Program-made: the position numbers and the translations under genes | Notes under the pieces: model-generated | What the model was told of the DNA's origin: nothing | Seen by the model: the letters and a program-made list of their open reading frames with translations, nothing else | The model's database searches: none | Shown: piece after piece, positions 53,013 through 61,875 of the stretch | Layout: each line of letters opens with the position of its first letter | Numbering within the stretch: the stretch's first letter is position 1 | From: Arthrobacter sp. PM3 | GTDB taxonomy: Bacteria; Actinomycetota; Actinomycetes; Actinomycetales; Micrococcaceae | Assembly: GCF_003352915.1 (NCBI RefSeq) | Contig: NZ_CP022314.1 | Span: 708,637-772,636, forward strand | Reading direction: 5' to 3' | DNA length: 64,000 nucleotides

Positions 53013-54200
53013 TCAGCCCTTGATTTCCGTCCAGGCCTTGGTCCATTCCGAGTAGTCGGTACACTTGACGTCCTTGCGGCCGTCCAGGCATGCCGCCACC
53101 GGGGTGGTCCAGTACCAGATCTTTTCGGCGTAGGCCTCGTCACCGGAGTGGTAGGTCTCGCAGTGCTTGGGGTCCTTGGTCTGCCCGCAGGCCTTGGCAT
53201 TGGCCGGCGACTCGCCGAAGTACTCCGCCACCTGAGCGTTCACCTTGGGGCTGGCGATGTAGTCAAGCCACTTGTACGCGCAGTTCGGGTTCTTGGTCTT
53301 GGACCCGATCATCCACGTGTCCGACCACCCCGTGGCGCCCTCCGACGGAAGGAAGGCTGCAACCTTGGCGCCGTTGGCCTCGGCGAGGTTCGCCCCCACC
53401 TGCCAGGTGGTGCCGACCACGGTGCTGCCGGACGTGAAGGCCTGGACTTCCTTGACGACGTCGCTCCAGTACTCGCCGACGTGCGTGCGCTGCTGCTTGA
53501 GCAGGTCGACGGCGGCGGCCAGCTGGTCCTTGTCCAGTGCGTAGGGGTTCTTGATGCCCAGCTCCGGCTTGTGCGCCATGAGGTAGACGCCGGCGTCGGC
53601 GATGTAGATGGGCGAATCGTAGGCCGTGACCTTGCCGGTGTTCTTGGCGGCGTCGTCAAACACGGCGTTCCACGAGGTGGGCGCCGGGGTGACCTTGTCC
53701 GTGGAGTACATCAGCAGGTTGGCGCCCCAGCCGTGGGGCATCCCGTAGTTCACACCGTCAACTGTGTTCCAGGCCTTGTCCTTCAGGAACGGGTAGATGT
53801 CCGGGTAGTTCTTGAGCAGGCTCATGTTGACCGGCTGCACATCCTGCCCGGCGACGAGCCGCAGCGAGGCATCGCCGGAGGCCGAGATGACGTCGTACTG
53901 TCCGGTGCGCATCAGGGTCACGGCCTCGTCCGAGGTGCCGAAGGGCTTGAAACTGACCTTGCACCCGGTTTCCTGTTCGAACGGGTGCACCCAGTCCACC
54001 GCGGGGTCGTTGCTGCCGTCCTCCACATACCCGGGCCAGCCGAGGATGGACAGCTGGCCCTCGCCGGCGCCGATCTCGGTCTTGGCCGGCTGCGCCGACG
54101 GCGAGGAGCCCCCTCCGCCGCTGGTTCCGCAGCCGGCGAGCGCCAGCGCTGCCGCCGCAACCGCCCCGATCACGAGGGAGGCTTTTGTTCTGGGTGCCAT
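53013..54200 (-). CDS. ABC transporter substrate-binding lipoprotein, PotD type
   Basis: This 395-aa lipoprotein (ALALAGCGTS, Cys about 24) has a Gly/Ser linker, then a type 2 periplasmic-binding fold with LSILGWPGYVEDG, MRTGQYDVISASGD and NYGMPHGWGANLLMYS. Several Cys near the C-terminus (CAYKW; KACGQTKDPKHCE; CLDGRKDVKC) suggest two or three disulfides. Polyamines are the family's usual ligands. It lies between the ATPase and the PotB gene, with 73 and 39 bp gaps. Confidence 0.9.
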   Translation of the reverse strand: MAPRTKASLVIGAVAAAALALAGCGTSGGGGSSPSAQPAKTEIGAGEGQLSILGWPGYVEDGSNDPAVDWVHPFEQETGCKVSFKPFGTSDEAVTLMRTGQYDVISASGDASLRLVAGQDVQPVNMSLLKNYPDIYPFLKDKAWNTVDGVNYGMPHGWGANLLMYSTDKVTPAPTSWNAVFDDAAKNTGKVTAYDSPIYIADAGVYLMAHKPELGIKNPYALDKDQLAAAVDLLKQQRTHVGEYWSDVVKEVQAFTSGSTVVGTTWQVGANLAEANGAKVAAFLPSEGATGWSDTWMIGSKTKNPNCAYKWLDYIASPKVNAQVAEYFGESPANAKACGQTKDPKHCETYHSGDEAYAEKIWYWTTPVAACLDGRKDVKCTDYSEWTKAWTEIKG

Positions 54201-54239
54201 GATCCTTACCTTTCGAGGTGGGTTGAAGAGATGGAGTGG

Positions 54240-55313
54240 TCAGCCGCCGTGCGCCGGAAGCCAGACGACGGCGTCGTCGTCCCAGCTGACGGTGACGGGC
54301 CGGCCCACCAGCTCCGCGTCGCTGCCGGGAAGCGTCTCCGGGACGAGCGCGACGACGGCGGGACCGCCGTCGAGCTGGACCCGCACCTGGGTGGCGTGCC
54401 CGACGTACACGAACGACGTCACGATCCCCGGCCGTGAGGTGGTGCCGGGCCGGTGGTCCGGTTCCCCGGACCAGGCGAGGCGCAGGCGCTCGGGGCGGAT
54501 GCACAGCGGCTCCTCCCGGCCGTAGACGGCCCGGGCCTGGGCGGCGTCGAAAATGTTGGAGGTGCCGACGAAATTGGCCACGAAGACGCCGCCGGGGTGC
54601 TCGTAGATCTGGTGCGCGGTGCCGATCTGCTCGATGCTGCCGTTGTTGAAGACGCCGATCCTGTCACTCATGGTCAGGGCTTCTTCCTGATCGTGGGTGA
54701 CGAAGATGAACGTGATGCCCAGCGAGCGCTGCAGCTCCTTGAGCTCGACCTGCATCTGCTGCCGGAGCTTCAGGTCAAGGGCACCGAGCGGCTCGTCCAG
54801 CAGGAGGACTTTCGGCTCAACGACCAGCGCCCGGGCCAGGGCAACCCGCTGCCGCTGCCCGCCGGAGAGCTGGGCGGGCTTGCGGCCGACGAACTTCCCC
54901 AGCTGGACGCGGTCCAGGGCCTCCCTGGCCCGTTCCCGGCGCTGGTTGCCGGGCATGCCGCGCACCCGCAGCCCGTAGGCGACGTTGTCCACGAGGGACA
55001 TGTGCGGGAACAAGGCGTAGTCCTGGAAGACCGTGTTGACGTCCCGCTGGAACGGCGCCATCCCCGTGACGTCCTTGCCTTCGAGTTCGATGCTGCCGGA
55101 GGTCGGCAGTTCGAAGCCGGCGATGAGCCGCAGGACCGTGGTCTTGCCGGAGCCGGACGGGCCCAGCATGGAGAAGAACTCCCCTTGCCGGATGTCCAGG
55201 TCCACGCCGTTGACCGCGACGGCGTCCCCGAAGACTTTGGTGAGCTTGCGAAGGCGGATTGCCGGGACCTCTTCGGTCCCGGTGGAGGTGCCAGCGGCCA
55301 GTGTTTCGGTCAT
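54240..55313 (-). CDS. ABC transporter ATP-binding protein, PotA type
   Basis: This 357-aa ATPase has Walker [10 protein letters not shown] (about 49-57), signature [15 protein letters not shown], Walker [12 protein letters not shown] and a C-terminal TOBE-2 domain (about 280-350). The ATG at 55313 gives the family length; a longer frame upstream is not conserved-looking. It is the first gene of the four-gene importer operon and is divergent from a GntR regulator, which probably controls it. Confidence 0.92.
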   Translation of the reverse strand: MTETLAAGTSTGTEEVPAIRLRKLTKVFGDAVAVNGVDLDIRQGEFFSMLGPSGSGKTTVLRLIAGFELPTSGSIELEGKDVTGMAPFQRDVNTVFQDYALFPHMSLVDNVAYGLRVRGMPGNQRRERAREALDRVQLGKFVGRKPAQLSGGQRQRVALARALVVEPKVLLLDEPLGALDLKLRQQMQVELKELQRSLGITFIFVTHDQEEALTMSDRIGVFNNGSIEQIGTAHQIYEHPGGVFVANFVGTSNIFDAAQARAVYGREEPLCIRPERLRLAWSGEPDHRPGTTSRPGIVTSFVYVGHATQVRVQLDGGPAVVALVPETLPGSDAELVGRPVTVSWDDDAVVWLPAHGG

Positions 55314-55497
55314 GCGGTGCGCCTTAGGTCGTTGCCGGATCATCCACGGGAAAGCCACGCAGCCGAATGTGATCCAGTCCACACCGGGCTGCTGGCCCAA
55401 ATGCTATTACTTCATAGGTTTTATGTATAGACCCCCCGGCAAAGCCCGGATTAGGATGGCATCAGCCCGGATACCGGCGTAGGGAAGGGAGGCCCTG
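55314..55497. promoter_or_regulatory. Divergent promoter region of the polyamine-type operon
   Basis: An AT-rich core at about 55395-55432 (with TTCATAGG and TTATGTATAG) stands between the ATPase gene (minus) and the GntR gene (plus). It probably holds both promoters and a GntR operator. No perfect palindrome was found. Confidence 0.45.
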
Positions 55498-56238
55498 GTG
55501 CTGCTGTCACCCAAAGACGCCTCCCGAAGCCTGGCGGCCGTGTTCACCCCCATCAAGTCCCGCGGACTCGTCGACGAGGTGTGCGGCCGGATCGAACAGG
55601 CGGTGGAAACCGGGCTCCTGACCAGCGGACAGCGGCTGCCCAACGAAACCGAACTTGCCGCCGCACTCGGCGTGTCTGCGGTGACGGCGCGGGAGGCCCT
55701 GTCCCAGCTGCGGGCCTCGGGCATCATCCGGACCGCCCGCGGCCGCAGCGGCGGAAGCTTCATCGCCGACAACGTGCTCCCCTCCCGGGAACGGGCCCTG
55801 GCGCAACTGCACGGGCTGAGCCGGCTGCAAATCAGGGACCTGGCCCTGCACTACCAGGCGATCGCCGCCGCGTGCGCTGGCGTCGCCGCCCGGCGCTCCG
55901 ACGCCGCCGACATCGCCACGCTGCGCTCGTTCATCCCCGCCATGGACGATGACCCGCTCAGCTGGCGCCTGGCGCTCTCCGAGTTCCTGCTCGAAGTCGC
56001 GGCCATTGCCCGCTCCGCCCGGCTCGCCCGGGAACTGATCCGGCTGCAGGCCGATCTCGGCACCCTCACCCTGCTGCCCTGCGCCGACGCGGGCTACCGC
56101 GGGCGCACCACGCTGCTGCTGGAGGACGTGGCGGCGGCCATCGAAGCCCACCAGCCAGGGGCCTCGGAAACCGGGGTCAAGGCCCTCATCTCCGCCACGA
56201 CGGACTGGCTGCTCACCGAGCAGGCCAAACGCTATTGA
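55498..56238 (+). CDS. GntR-family regulator, FadR subfamily
   Basis: This 246-aa regulator has an N-terminal winged helix (about 15-85) with RLPNETELAAALGVSAVTAREAL and a C-terminal FCD-like helical domain. The FCD metal residues are less obvious than usual (one His in ALHYQ, Asp in ADIATLR). It starts with GTG 55498 behind AAGGGAGG. It is divergent from the ABC importer and 80 bp upstream of a Cache protein gene, so it is likely the local regulator of both. Its stop codon lies in a 14-bp tandem repeat. Confidence 0.88.
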   Translation: MLLSPKDASRSLAAVFTPIKSRGLVDEVCGRIEQAVETGLLTSGQRLPNETELAAALGVSAVTAREALSQLRASGIIRTARGRSGGSFIADNVLPSRERALAQLHGLSRLQIRDLALHYQAIAAACAGVAARRSDAADIATLRSFIPAMDDDPLSWRLALSEFLLEVAAIARSARLARELIRLQADLGTLTLLPCADAGYRGRTTLLLEDVAAAIEAHQPGASETGVKALISATTDWLLTEQAKRY

Positions 56239-56290
56239 CCACGGAATGTTGACCCCGGAACTTTGACCCCAGAACGTTGACCACAGGATC
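56235..56290. repeat. 14-bp tandem repeat, four units, across a stop codon
   Basis: Units of the type TTGACCACGGAATG start at 56235, 56249, 56263 and 56277. The first contains the TGA stop of the GntR gene. Each unit begins with TTGACC, so it also repeats a -35-like hexamer ahead of the Cache gene. Confidence 0.85.
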
Positions 56291-56317
56291 CCGGCCCTTC
56301 GAGCTAAGGCAGCGACC

Positions 56318-57097
56318 ATGACCAAAACCACCTCCACCGCAGGTCAGGCGGCAGGTTCACCCGACGCACCGGACTACCCGAGGACGTCAGGCCCAAGTTT
56401 GTCGGGTCCGGGACCTGCCGGACGGGCCGCCGCCGAGCTCGACGCCACGATCGCCGGCATCGAGCACCGGCTGGCCGCGTGGGCCGCCGAGGCCGGAGCG
56501 GCCTTGGCCGCCCTGTCCGGAAAGGTCACCGGCACGGCCGTGGACAAGCTCATCCGGCCGGTCGTCGAGGAGCTCGTGCAGCTGCCGGACGGCTATGCTG
56601 CGGGCGCCGGGTTCATCGCCAACGCCGGACTCCTCGGGCCCGGGCGCAGCTACATCGCCTGGTGGCAGGGCCCGGACCTGGAACCCGTAGACGCCCTGGC
56701 CAACTTCAGCCCCAACTCCATCAGCCGCTACGTCAAGGCCGAGTGGTTCCGGATCCCCGTCGAAACAGGCCAGGCGCATGTCACCGGGCCGTACGTGGAT
56801 TTCCTCTGCAGCGACGAGTACGTCCTGACCTTCACCCACCCGGTTTTCACCCGGCCGGACGGCCCTGTGGCGGGAATTGTGGGCATCGACGTCACAGTCC
56901 AGCGGCTTGAACGCGGCGCCATGCCGGCGCTGCGGCGCATCGGGGCCCGGGCCACCCTGGTCAACGCCGACGGCCGGGCGGTCGTCTCAGCCGCGCCCGA
57001 CATCGACGCCGGCGACCTCACCGCGCCGGAGGCGCCGTGCACGCACTACTCCGTGGGGCGCACGTTCACGGTCTGGAGCGATGCCGCCGGGCTGTGA
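56318..57097 (+). CDS. Soluble Cache domain protein
   Basis: This 259-aa protein has a PDC/Cache-like sensor fold: a long N-terminal helix (ELDATIAGIEHRLAAWAAEAGAAL in part), then YIAWWQGPDLEPVDALANF, WFRIPVETGQAHVTGPYVDF (in part), and GIVGIDVTVQRLE. Cache domains normally sit outside the membrane in receptors; here there is no signal peptide, membrane segment or output domain. It follows the GntR regulator and may be a cytoplasmic ligand sensor for the polyamine-type system. This is inference. Confidence 0.8.
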   Translation: MTKTTSTAGQAAGSPDAPDYPRTSGPSLSGPGPAGRAAAELDATIAGIEHRLAAWAAEAGAALAALSGKVTGTAVDKLIRPVVEELVQLPDGYAAGAGFIANAGLLGPGRSYIAWWQGPDLEPVDALANFSPNSISRYVKAEWFRIPVETGQAHVTGPYVDFLCSDEYVLTFTHPVFTRPDGPVAGIVGIDVTVQRLERGAMPALRRIGARATLVNADGRAVVSAAPDIDAGDLTAPEAPCTHYSVGRTFTVWSDAAGL

Positions 57098-57178
57098 CGC
57101 CGGCGGTGCCGCATTGCCCGCCCCGCCGCGGCGCGGGACTTGCTAAACTTGGGCCCCAAGGCCCGCTGTTCCGGGCCT

Positions 57179-57220
57179 CCGGACGACGGTTCAGTACCCG
57201 GCACGCGACAAGACTGGCCA
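57179..57220 (+). promoter_or_regulatory. Guanidine-III riboswitch
   Basis: The conserved elements appear in order: CCGGACGA (57179-57186), GTACCCGG (57194-57201) and GACAAGAC (57207-57214). CCGG (57179-57182) pairs with CCGG (57198-57201), and CAGT (57192-57195) pairs with ACTG (57213-57216) as the pseudoknot-side helix. The bases in this second helix differ from the example I remember yet still pair, which supports it. GACAAG (57207-57212) can instead pair with CTTGTC (57227-57232), looping the AGGAG ribosome site (57222-57226), so ligand binding would free translation. It sits right before two SMR genes, its usual partners. Confidence 0.9.
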
Positions 57221-57232
57221 CAGGAGCTTGTC

Positions 57233-57556
57233 ATGTCGTGGCTGATACTCGTTCTTTCCGGGGCGCTGGAGGCCGTCTGGGCCGCCGCCCTGCACCGCAC
57301 CGCGCAGGCAACGGGCCGCCGCAGGATCGTCCCCGCCCTCGTCTTCCTCGTCTCGGTCCTGGCCAGCACCGGGGGCCTCGCCGTCGCCCTGCAGAGCATC
57401 CCGACCGGCACCGGCTACGCCGTGTGGGTGGGCGTCGGCGTTGTGCTGACGTCGGCGTACGCCATCATCACCAAAGTTGAACGAGCAACACTTTCCCGGC
57501 TCCTGCTGCTCGGCGGCATCGCCGCCGGCGTCGTCGGGCTGAAGCTGGTGGCATGA
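57233..57556 (+). CDS. SMR-family guanidinium exporter subunit 1
   Basis: This 107-aa protein has four membrane segments and the conserved Glu in SGALEAVWAAAL (about residue 13) that binds the cation and protons. The family signature WVGVGVVLTSAYAIITKVE region is present. The guanidine-III riboswitch upstream points to guanidinium export (Gdx type) rather than broad drug efflux. The ATG at 57233 has AGGAG before it. It overlaps the next SMR gene by 4 bp. Confidence 0.9.
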   Translation: MSWLILVLSGALEAVWAAALHRTAQATGRRRIVPALVFLVSVLASTGGLAVALQSIPTGTGYAVWVGVGVVLTSAYAIITKVERATLSRLLLLGGIAAGVVGLKLVA

Positions 57557-57936
57557 TGACGACGACACCGCGCACGGCACACCGGCCGGCCCCGGCCCTC
57601 GCCTGGCTGGTCCTGCTCGCCTCCGCCGTCCTGGAGGCCGTCTGGGCTACCGCCTTGGGCCTGTCCGACGGCTTCAGCCGGCCGCTGCCGACCCTCGTGT
57701 TCGCGGTGGCCGCCACCTTGAGCATGGCCGGGCTCGGCCTGGCCGTGAGGCGTATTCCGCTCGGCACGGCCTACGCCGTCTGGGTGGGAATCGGCGCGGC
57801 GCTGACGGTCGGCTGGGCGATGGCCACCGGCGTCGAACCCGCCAGCCCGCTTAAGCTGCTGTTCATCGCCGCCATTGTCGGCTGCGCAGCGGGCCTGAAG
57901 CTCCTGCCGGCCGGTGAAGCGGCAGCCCCGGAATAG
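57553..57936 (+). CDS. SMR-family guanidinium exporter subunit 2
   Basis: This 127-aa SMR protein has the Glu in SAVLEAVWATALG (about residue 27) and four membrane segments, with a short hydrophilic N-terminus that the first subunit lacks. Start by ATG overlap with the previous stop. Paired SMR genes usually make a heterodimer with the two chains in opposite orientation. The pair likely exports guanidinium, under the riboswitch before the first gene. Confidence 0.9.
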   Translation: MMTTTPRTAHRPAPALAWLVLLASAVLEAVWATALGLSDGFSRPLPTLVFAVAATLSMAGLGLAVRRIPLGTAYAVWVGIGAALTVGWAMATGVEPASPLKLLFIAAIVGCAAGLKLLPAGEAAAPE

Positions 57937-57997
57937 CAGCGCGCGCCCGGCGGTTCTTGGCAGGGACGGAACCACCCACAGCGCGAACGGAGACCAC

Positions 57998-59008
57998 ATG
58001 ACGGCAACACCAGTCCAGCTCGGCGACGGCCTCACAGTCAGCCCCCTGGGCTTCGGCGGCATGGCCCTGACCCCTGTCTACGGGGACGTGGACCCGGCCG
58101 AAGCCCTGAAAACCCTGCACCACGCGCTCGACGCCGGCGTCACGTTCCTGGACACCGCCGACATTTACGGCGGCGGCAGCAACGAGGAACTGATCGGACA
58201 GCTGCTCCGGGAACGGCGCGGCGAGGTCCAGCTGGCCACCAAGTTCGGCCTCGTGGGGACCCCGTCGGCCGGCTACACGGATATCCGCGGCGACGCCGCC
58301 TACGTGAGACAGGCTGCGGACCGCAGCCTGCAGCGGCTCGGCACCGACGTGATCGACCTCTACTACCTGCACCGCCGTGACCTCCGCGTTCCGATTGTGG
58401 AAACCGTGGAGGCCATGGCGGAGCTGGTGCGCGCCGGCAAGGTGCGGCACCTGGGCCTGTCCGAAGTGACGGCCGAGGAGCTGCGGGAGGCCAGCAGCGT
58501 CCACCCGATCGCCGCGGTCCAGAGCGAGTGGTCCATCTGGAGCCGCGACGTGGAACGCAACGTGGTTCCTGCCGCGGCGTCGCTGGGCGTGGGCTTCGTT
58601 CCCTACTCGCCGCTGGGACGGGGATTCCTCACCGGCACCGTGGACGCCTCGAAACTGGGCAGCAACGACTTCCGCCGCAACATCCCCCGCTTCGCCGAAA
58701 CCGCGCTGGACGCCAACCAGGCCGTGGTCGCCGCGGTCCGGGCTGTCGCCGCCGAACTCAGCAACCCGGGACACACCGCGACTCCGGCCCAGGTGGCGCT
58801 GGCCTGGCTACTCGCCCAGGGCCGCAAACTCGGGTTGCCCGTGGTCCCGATTCCCGGCACGCGCCAGGCGGGCCGGATCGACGAGAACCTGGGCGCCCTG
58901 GCGCTCGAGTTGACGCCGGCCCAGCTCGGGACGCTCGACGCCGCGGCGGACGCCGTGGTCGGCTCCCGGGCGGCCGACCCGAGCTGGGTCTCCCAGGGCC
59001 GCGAATAG
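57998..59008 (+). CDS. Aldo/keto reductase
   Basis: This 336-aa TIM-barrel oxidoreductase has the catalytic tetrad of the family: Asp in FLDTADIYGGG, Tyr in the same motif, Lys in LATKFGLVG, and His in YYLHRRD. The NADPH-binding PIPGTRQAGRIDENLGAL region is near the C-terminus. It fits the AKR group of IolS/pyridoxal reductase-like enzymes. The ATG at 57998 follows a GGAG-type site. It is 61 bp after the SMR pair and perhaps separately transcribed. Confidence 0.9.
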   Translation: MTATPVQLGDGLTVSPLGFGGMALTPVYGDVDPAEALKTLHHALDAGVTFLDTADIYGGGSNEELIGQLLRERRGEVQLATKFGLVGTPSAGYTDIRGDAAYVRQAADRSLQRLGTDVIDLYYLHRRDLRVPIVETVEAMAELVRAGKVRHLGLSEVTAEELREASSVHPIAAVQSEWSIWSRDVERNVVPAAASLGVGFVPYSPLGRGFLTGTVDASKLGSNDFRRNIPRFAETALDANQAVVAAVRAVAAELSNPGHTATPAQVALAWLLAQGRKLGLPVVPIPGTRQAGRIDENLGALALELTPAQLGTLDAAADAVVGSRAADPSWVSQGRE

Positions 59009-59015
59009 GCCGTCC

Positions 59016-59021
59016 TAGACT
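59016..59021 (+). promoter_or_regulatory. -10 box placed for a leaderless transcript
   Basis: TAGACT ends 7 nt before the ATG at 59029. No ribosome site lies between. Confidence 0.6.
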
Positions 59022-59028
59022 GAAGCCC

Positions 59029-59679
59029 ATGGACTCGCTTATTCACTCGTTACGTGACATCACCATCCGCAGGATTTCAGTCAGCGAGATGGACAACAAC
59101 GTGTACCTGCTGACCGCGAAAGCCTCTGGTGCCCAGCTCCTGATCGATGCGGCCGATGACTTGGCCGCCATCCAGGGGCTGCTCGCCGACGCCGCCGCGG
59201 ATACGGCCGCGACGCCGAAGCTGGCGCTGATCGCCACCACCCACCAGCACTGGGACCACGTCCGCGCGCTGCCGGGCCTCGTGGAAGCCACCGGGGCGAG
59301 GACCGCCGCCGGGACCCTGGATGCTCCGGAGCTGCCGGTGCCGGTGGACGTACTGCTCGATCACGGGGACGTCGGCAACTTCGACGGTTTCGACGTGACG
59401 GCAGTGCACCTGCGCGGGCATACACCCGGCTCGGTGGCGCTCGTGTACCAGGACCCGGCGGGCCCGGCGCACATCTTCTCCGGCGACTCGCTGTTTCCCG
59501 GCGGCGTGGGCAACACGCAGAAGGACCCGGAACGGTTTGCCCGGCTGATCACCGACGTGAGCGAGCGGCTGTTCGACGTCTACCCGGATGACACCGTGGT
59601 GCACCCCGGCCACGGCAGGCCCACCACCCTGGGCGCGGAACGGCCGCACCTGGACGAGTGGCGCACCCGCGGCTGGTAG
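59029..59679 (+). CDS. MBL-fold metallohydrolase (glyoxalase II-like)
   Basis: This 216-aa metallo-beta-lactamase-fold hydrolase has the THQHWDH metal motif (about 70-76; the usual first H-x-H-x-D-H), then HLRGHTPGS, SGDSLFPGGVG and HPGHGRPT. The set matches glyoxalase II-like thioesterases. A -10 box directly before the ATG suggests a leaderless transcript. It follows the aldo/keto reductase; both could detoxify reactive aldehydes, though this is inference. Confidence 0.9.
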   Translation: MDSLIHSLRDITIRRISVSEMDNNVYLLTAKASGAQLLIDAADDLAAIQGLLADAAADTAATPKLALIATTHQHWDHVRALPGLVEATGARTAAGTLDAPELPVPVDVLLDHGDVGNFDGFDVTAVHLRGHTPGSVALVYQDPAGPAHIFSGDSLFPGGVGNTQKDPERFARLITDVSERLFDVYPDDTVVHPGHGRPTTLGAERPHLDEWRTRGW

Positions 59680-59831
59680 CTGGCGCCAGGCTTTGTGACT
59701 TGCGTAGCGAAGATCCTGGGGCCACGACCGCCGGTTCCCTGACCGTGGAGCCGCGCCGGCGAGGGCCCCGACCCGAGCTTGCGAGGGCCGGGAGCCGGTG
59801 CGGACTTGCGAGGTTAGGGAGCGGTTGGGGA

Positions 59832-61706
59832 TTAGCGGCCGCGGCGCTCGTTCGAGGCCGGGGCCGACGCGCGGCGCGGGCCGCTGCGGGCCGGACGCCC
59901 GTTGCCGGAGCGGCCGTTGCCGCCGCCGGCGTACGACCCGCCCGACGTGCCGCCGGTGTTGGAAGACCACACCGTGGCCGCGCCACCGGACTTGGCACCA
60001 CTGGACTTGGCACCGGCGGCAGCCCGCTGGCCCGTGGCCGGACGCCCGCCGCGCTGGCCGCCGGCCGATGCGCCCGTGCGGGGAGCACCGCTGCGGGGAG
60101 CAGAAGCCCCACGGGTGTCGCTGCGTCCGTCTGCGGCGCGGCCGTCGGAGCCGCGGCCGGCCGCGGCACGCCCGCCGGCGGCCGGGACGTCGTTGTGGTG
60201 CGCGTACGCCGTGGCGCGGCCGCGACCCCGGGCGTTGCGGCGCTCGGCGCGCGCGGCGTCGGCACGGTCCTGGTTCTGCTCCGCGACGCGGTCCGCGGCG
60301 TCGCGCGCGGCGGCCCGGCCCTCGTAAGCGACAGCGCGGCGCTCGGCGCGGGGAAGGTCGGTGCGGGGCGCCTCGGCGGACACCCGTCCGCGTCCACCCC
60401 GGCCGCCGCGGCCACCCGCCGTGGGTGCAGCCTGGCGGCGGGCGCGCTTGCGCTCGGCGTTGGCGCCGGTGGAGGTGCCGCCGCCGTGGTTCATCTTGGC
60501 GGCCAGCAGCGCGGCGCGGGTGCGGGGATCGATCTTCTCGGCCATTTCGCCGACGAGCTCGGCCACCAGCGGGGAGTTGGCGGTGACGCGCTCAAAATTG
60601 ACGTCGACGCCGGCGGCCTTCATGAGCTTCTTGACGTCCGCCTGCTGTTCCGGCAGGGTCAGCGTGACCACGGTGCCGTCGGAACCGGCGCGGGCGGTAC
60701 GGCCGGAGCGGTGCAGGTAGGCCTTGTGCTCCGTGGGCGGATCGACGTGGATGACGAGTTCGACGTCGTCCACGTGGACGCCGCGGGCCGCGACGTCGGT
60801 GGCCACCAGGACGCGGACGTCGCCGGAGGAGAACTCGGCCAGGTTGCGGTCGCGGGCGTTCTGCGAGAGGTTGCCGTGCAGGTCGACGGCGGGGATGCCG
60901 GCGTCGGTGAGCGTCTTGGCCAGCTTGCGGGCGTGGTGCTTGGTACGCATGAAGAGCACACGGCGCCCGGCGCCCGAGGCGAGTTCGACGATCAGCTGCT
61001 TCTTGACGGTCTGGTCGTTGACCACCAGGACGTGGTGCTCCATGGTGGTCACCGCGGCCTGCGGGTCGTCCACGGAGTGGGTCAGCGGGTTGGACAGGTA
61101 GCGCTGGACGATCTTGTCGACGCCGTTGTCCAGCGTGGCGGAGAAGAGCAGGCGCTGGCCCTGGCTGGGCGTCATGTCCATGAGCTTCTTGACCACGGGG
61201 AGGAAGCCGAGGTCAGCCATGTGGTCGGCCTCGTCCAGGACGGTGATTTCGACGGCCTCGAGGGTCAGGATGCGCTGGCGGATCAGGTCCTCCAGGCGGC
61301 CGGGGCAGGCGATGACGATGTCGACGCCGGCGCGCAGCGCCTTCTCCTGGCGGGCCTGGGAGATGCCGCCGTAGATGACGGTGGTGGTCAGGCCGGCGGC
61401 CTTGGCCAGCGGCTCGATCGTCGCGTTGATCTGGGTGGCGAGCTCGCGGGTGGGGGCGAGGACCAGGCCCATGGGGCGGCCCGGCTTGCGGAAGTAGCCG
61501 GCCTCGCGCTCGGCGAGCCGTGCCACGAGCGGGATGGCGAAGGCGATGGTCTTGCCGGAGCCGGTGCGGCCGCGGCCCAGGACGTCGCGTCCGGCCAGGG
61601 TGTCCGGCAGGGTCTTGACCTGGATGGGGAACGGTTCAACGATCCCCTGGGCGGTGAGGGTGTCGGCGAGGGCCTTGGGCGTGCCGAGGGCAGCAAAAGT
61701 AGTCAT
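59832..61706 (-). CDS. DEAD-box RNA helicase with RG-rich tail
   Basis: This 624-aa helicase has all main motifs: Q-motif region PFPIQ, motif I GRTGSGKT, motif II VLDEADH, motif III SATL and motif VI HRSGRTARAG. Residues from about 430 form a long tail rich in Arg, Gly, Ala and Ser, with many RGG-like units that would bind RNA. This suits cold-adapted or ribosome-assembly helicases. I choose the ATG at 61706 (MTTFAALG); a TTG nine bases upstream is possible. A long leader with a terminator precedes it. Confidence 0.92.
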   Translation of the reverse strand: MTTFAALGTPKALADTLTAQGIVEPFPIQVKTLPDTLAGRDVLGRGRTGSGKTIAFAIPLVARLAEREAGYFRKPGRPMGLVLAPTRELATQINATIEPLAKAAGLTTTVIYGGISQARQEKALRAGVDIVIACPGRLEDLIRQRILTLEAVEITVLDEADHMADLGFLPVVKKLMDMTPSQGQRLLFSATLDNGVDKIVQRYLSNPLTHSVDDPQAAVTTMEHHVLVVNDQTVKKQLIVELASGAGRRVLFMRTKHHARKLAKTLTDAGIPAVDLHGNLSQNARDRNLAEFSSGDVRVLVATDVAARGVHVDDVELVIHVDPPTEHKAYLHRSGRTARAGSDGTVVTLTLPEQQADVKKLMKAAGVDVNFERVTANSPLVAELVGEMAEKIDPRTRAALLAAKMNHGGGTSTGANAERKRARRQAAPTAGGRGGRGGRGRVSAEAPRTDLPRAERRAVAYEGRAAARDAADRVAEQNQDRADAARAERRNARGRGRATAYAHHNDVPAAGGRAAAGRGSDGRAADGRSDTRGASAPRSGAPRTGASAGGQRGGRPATGQRAAAGAKSSGAKSGGAATVWSSNTGGTSGGSYAGGGNGRSGNGRPARSGPRRASAPASNERRGR

Positions 61707-61875
61707 GTGTTTCAAAGGTCTTTCAGGCGGTATCCGTGCGGATATCGGCCCCCGGCGCCGGTTGGCCCAGGGGTTCGCCGAAGAAAAGTCAGGTGGTCAA
61801 CCGGGCTGCTGCCAAAGTTCGGCAGGCGGCCGCCGGGACCAAATGGAACGCGTTCATCGACGCAGGATGTGCCTC

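Noticed and set aside
59680..59831. Repeat of CTTGCGAGG-type words after the helicase gene
   Set aside because: Two or three degenerate copies only; too weak to call a repeat array.
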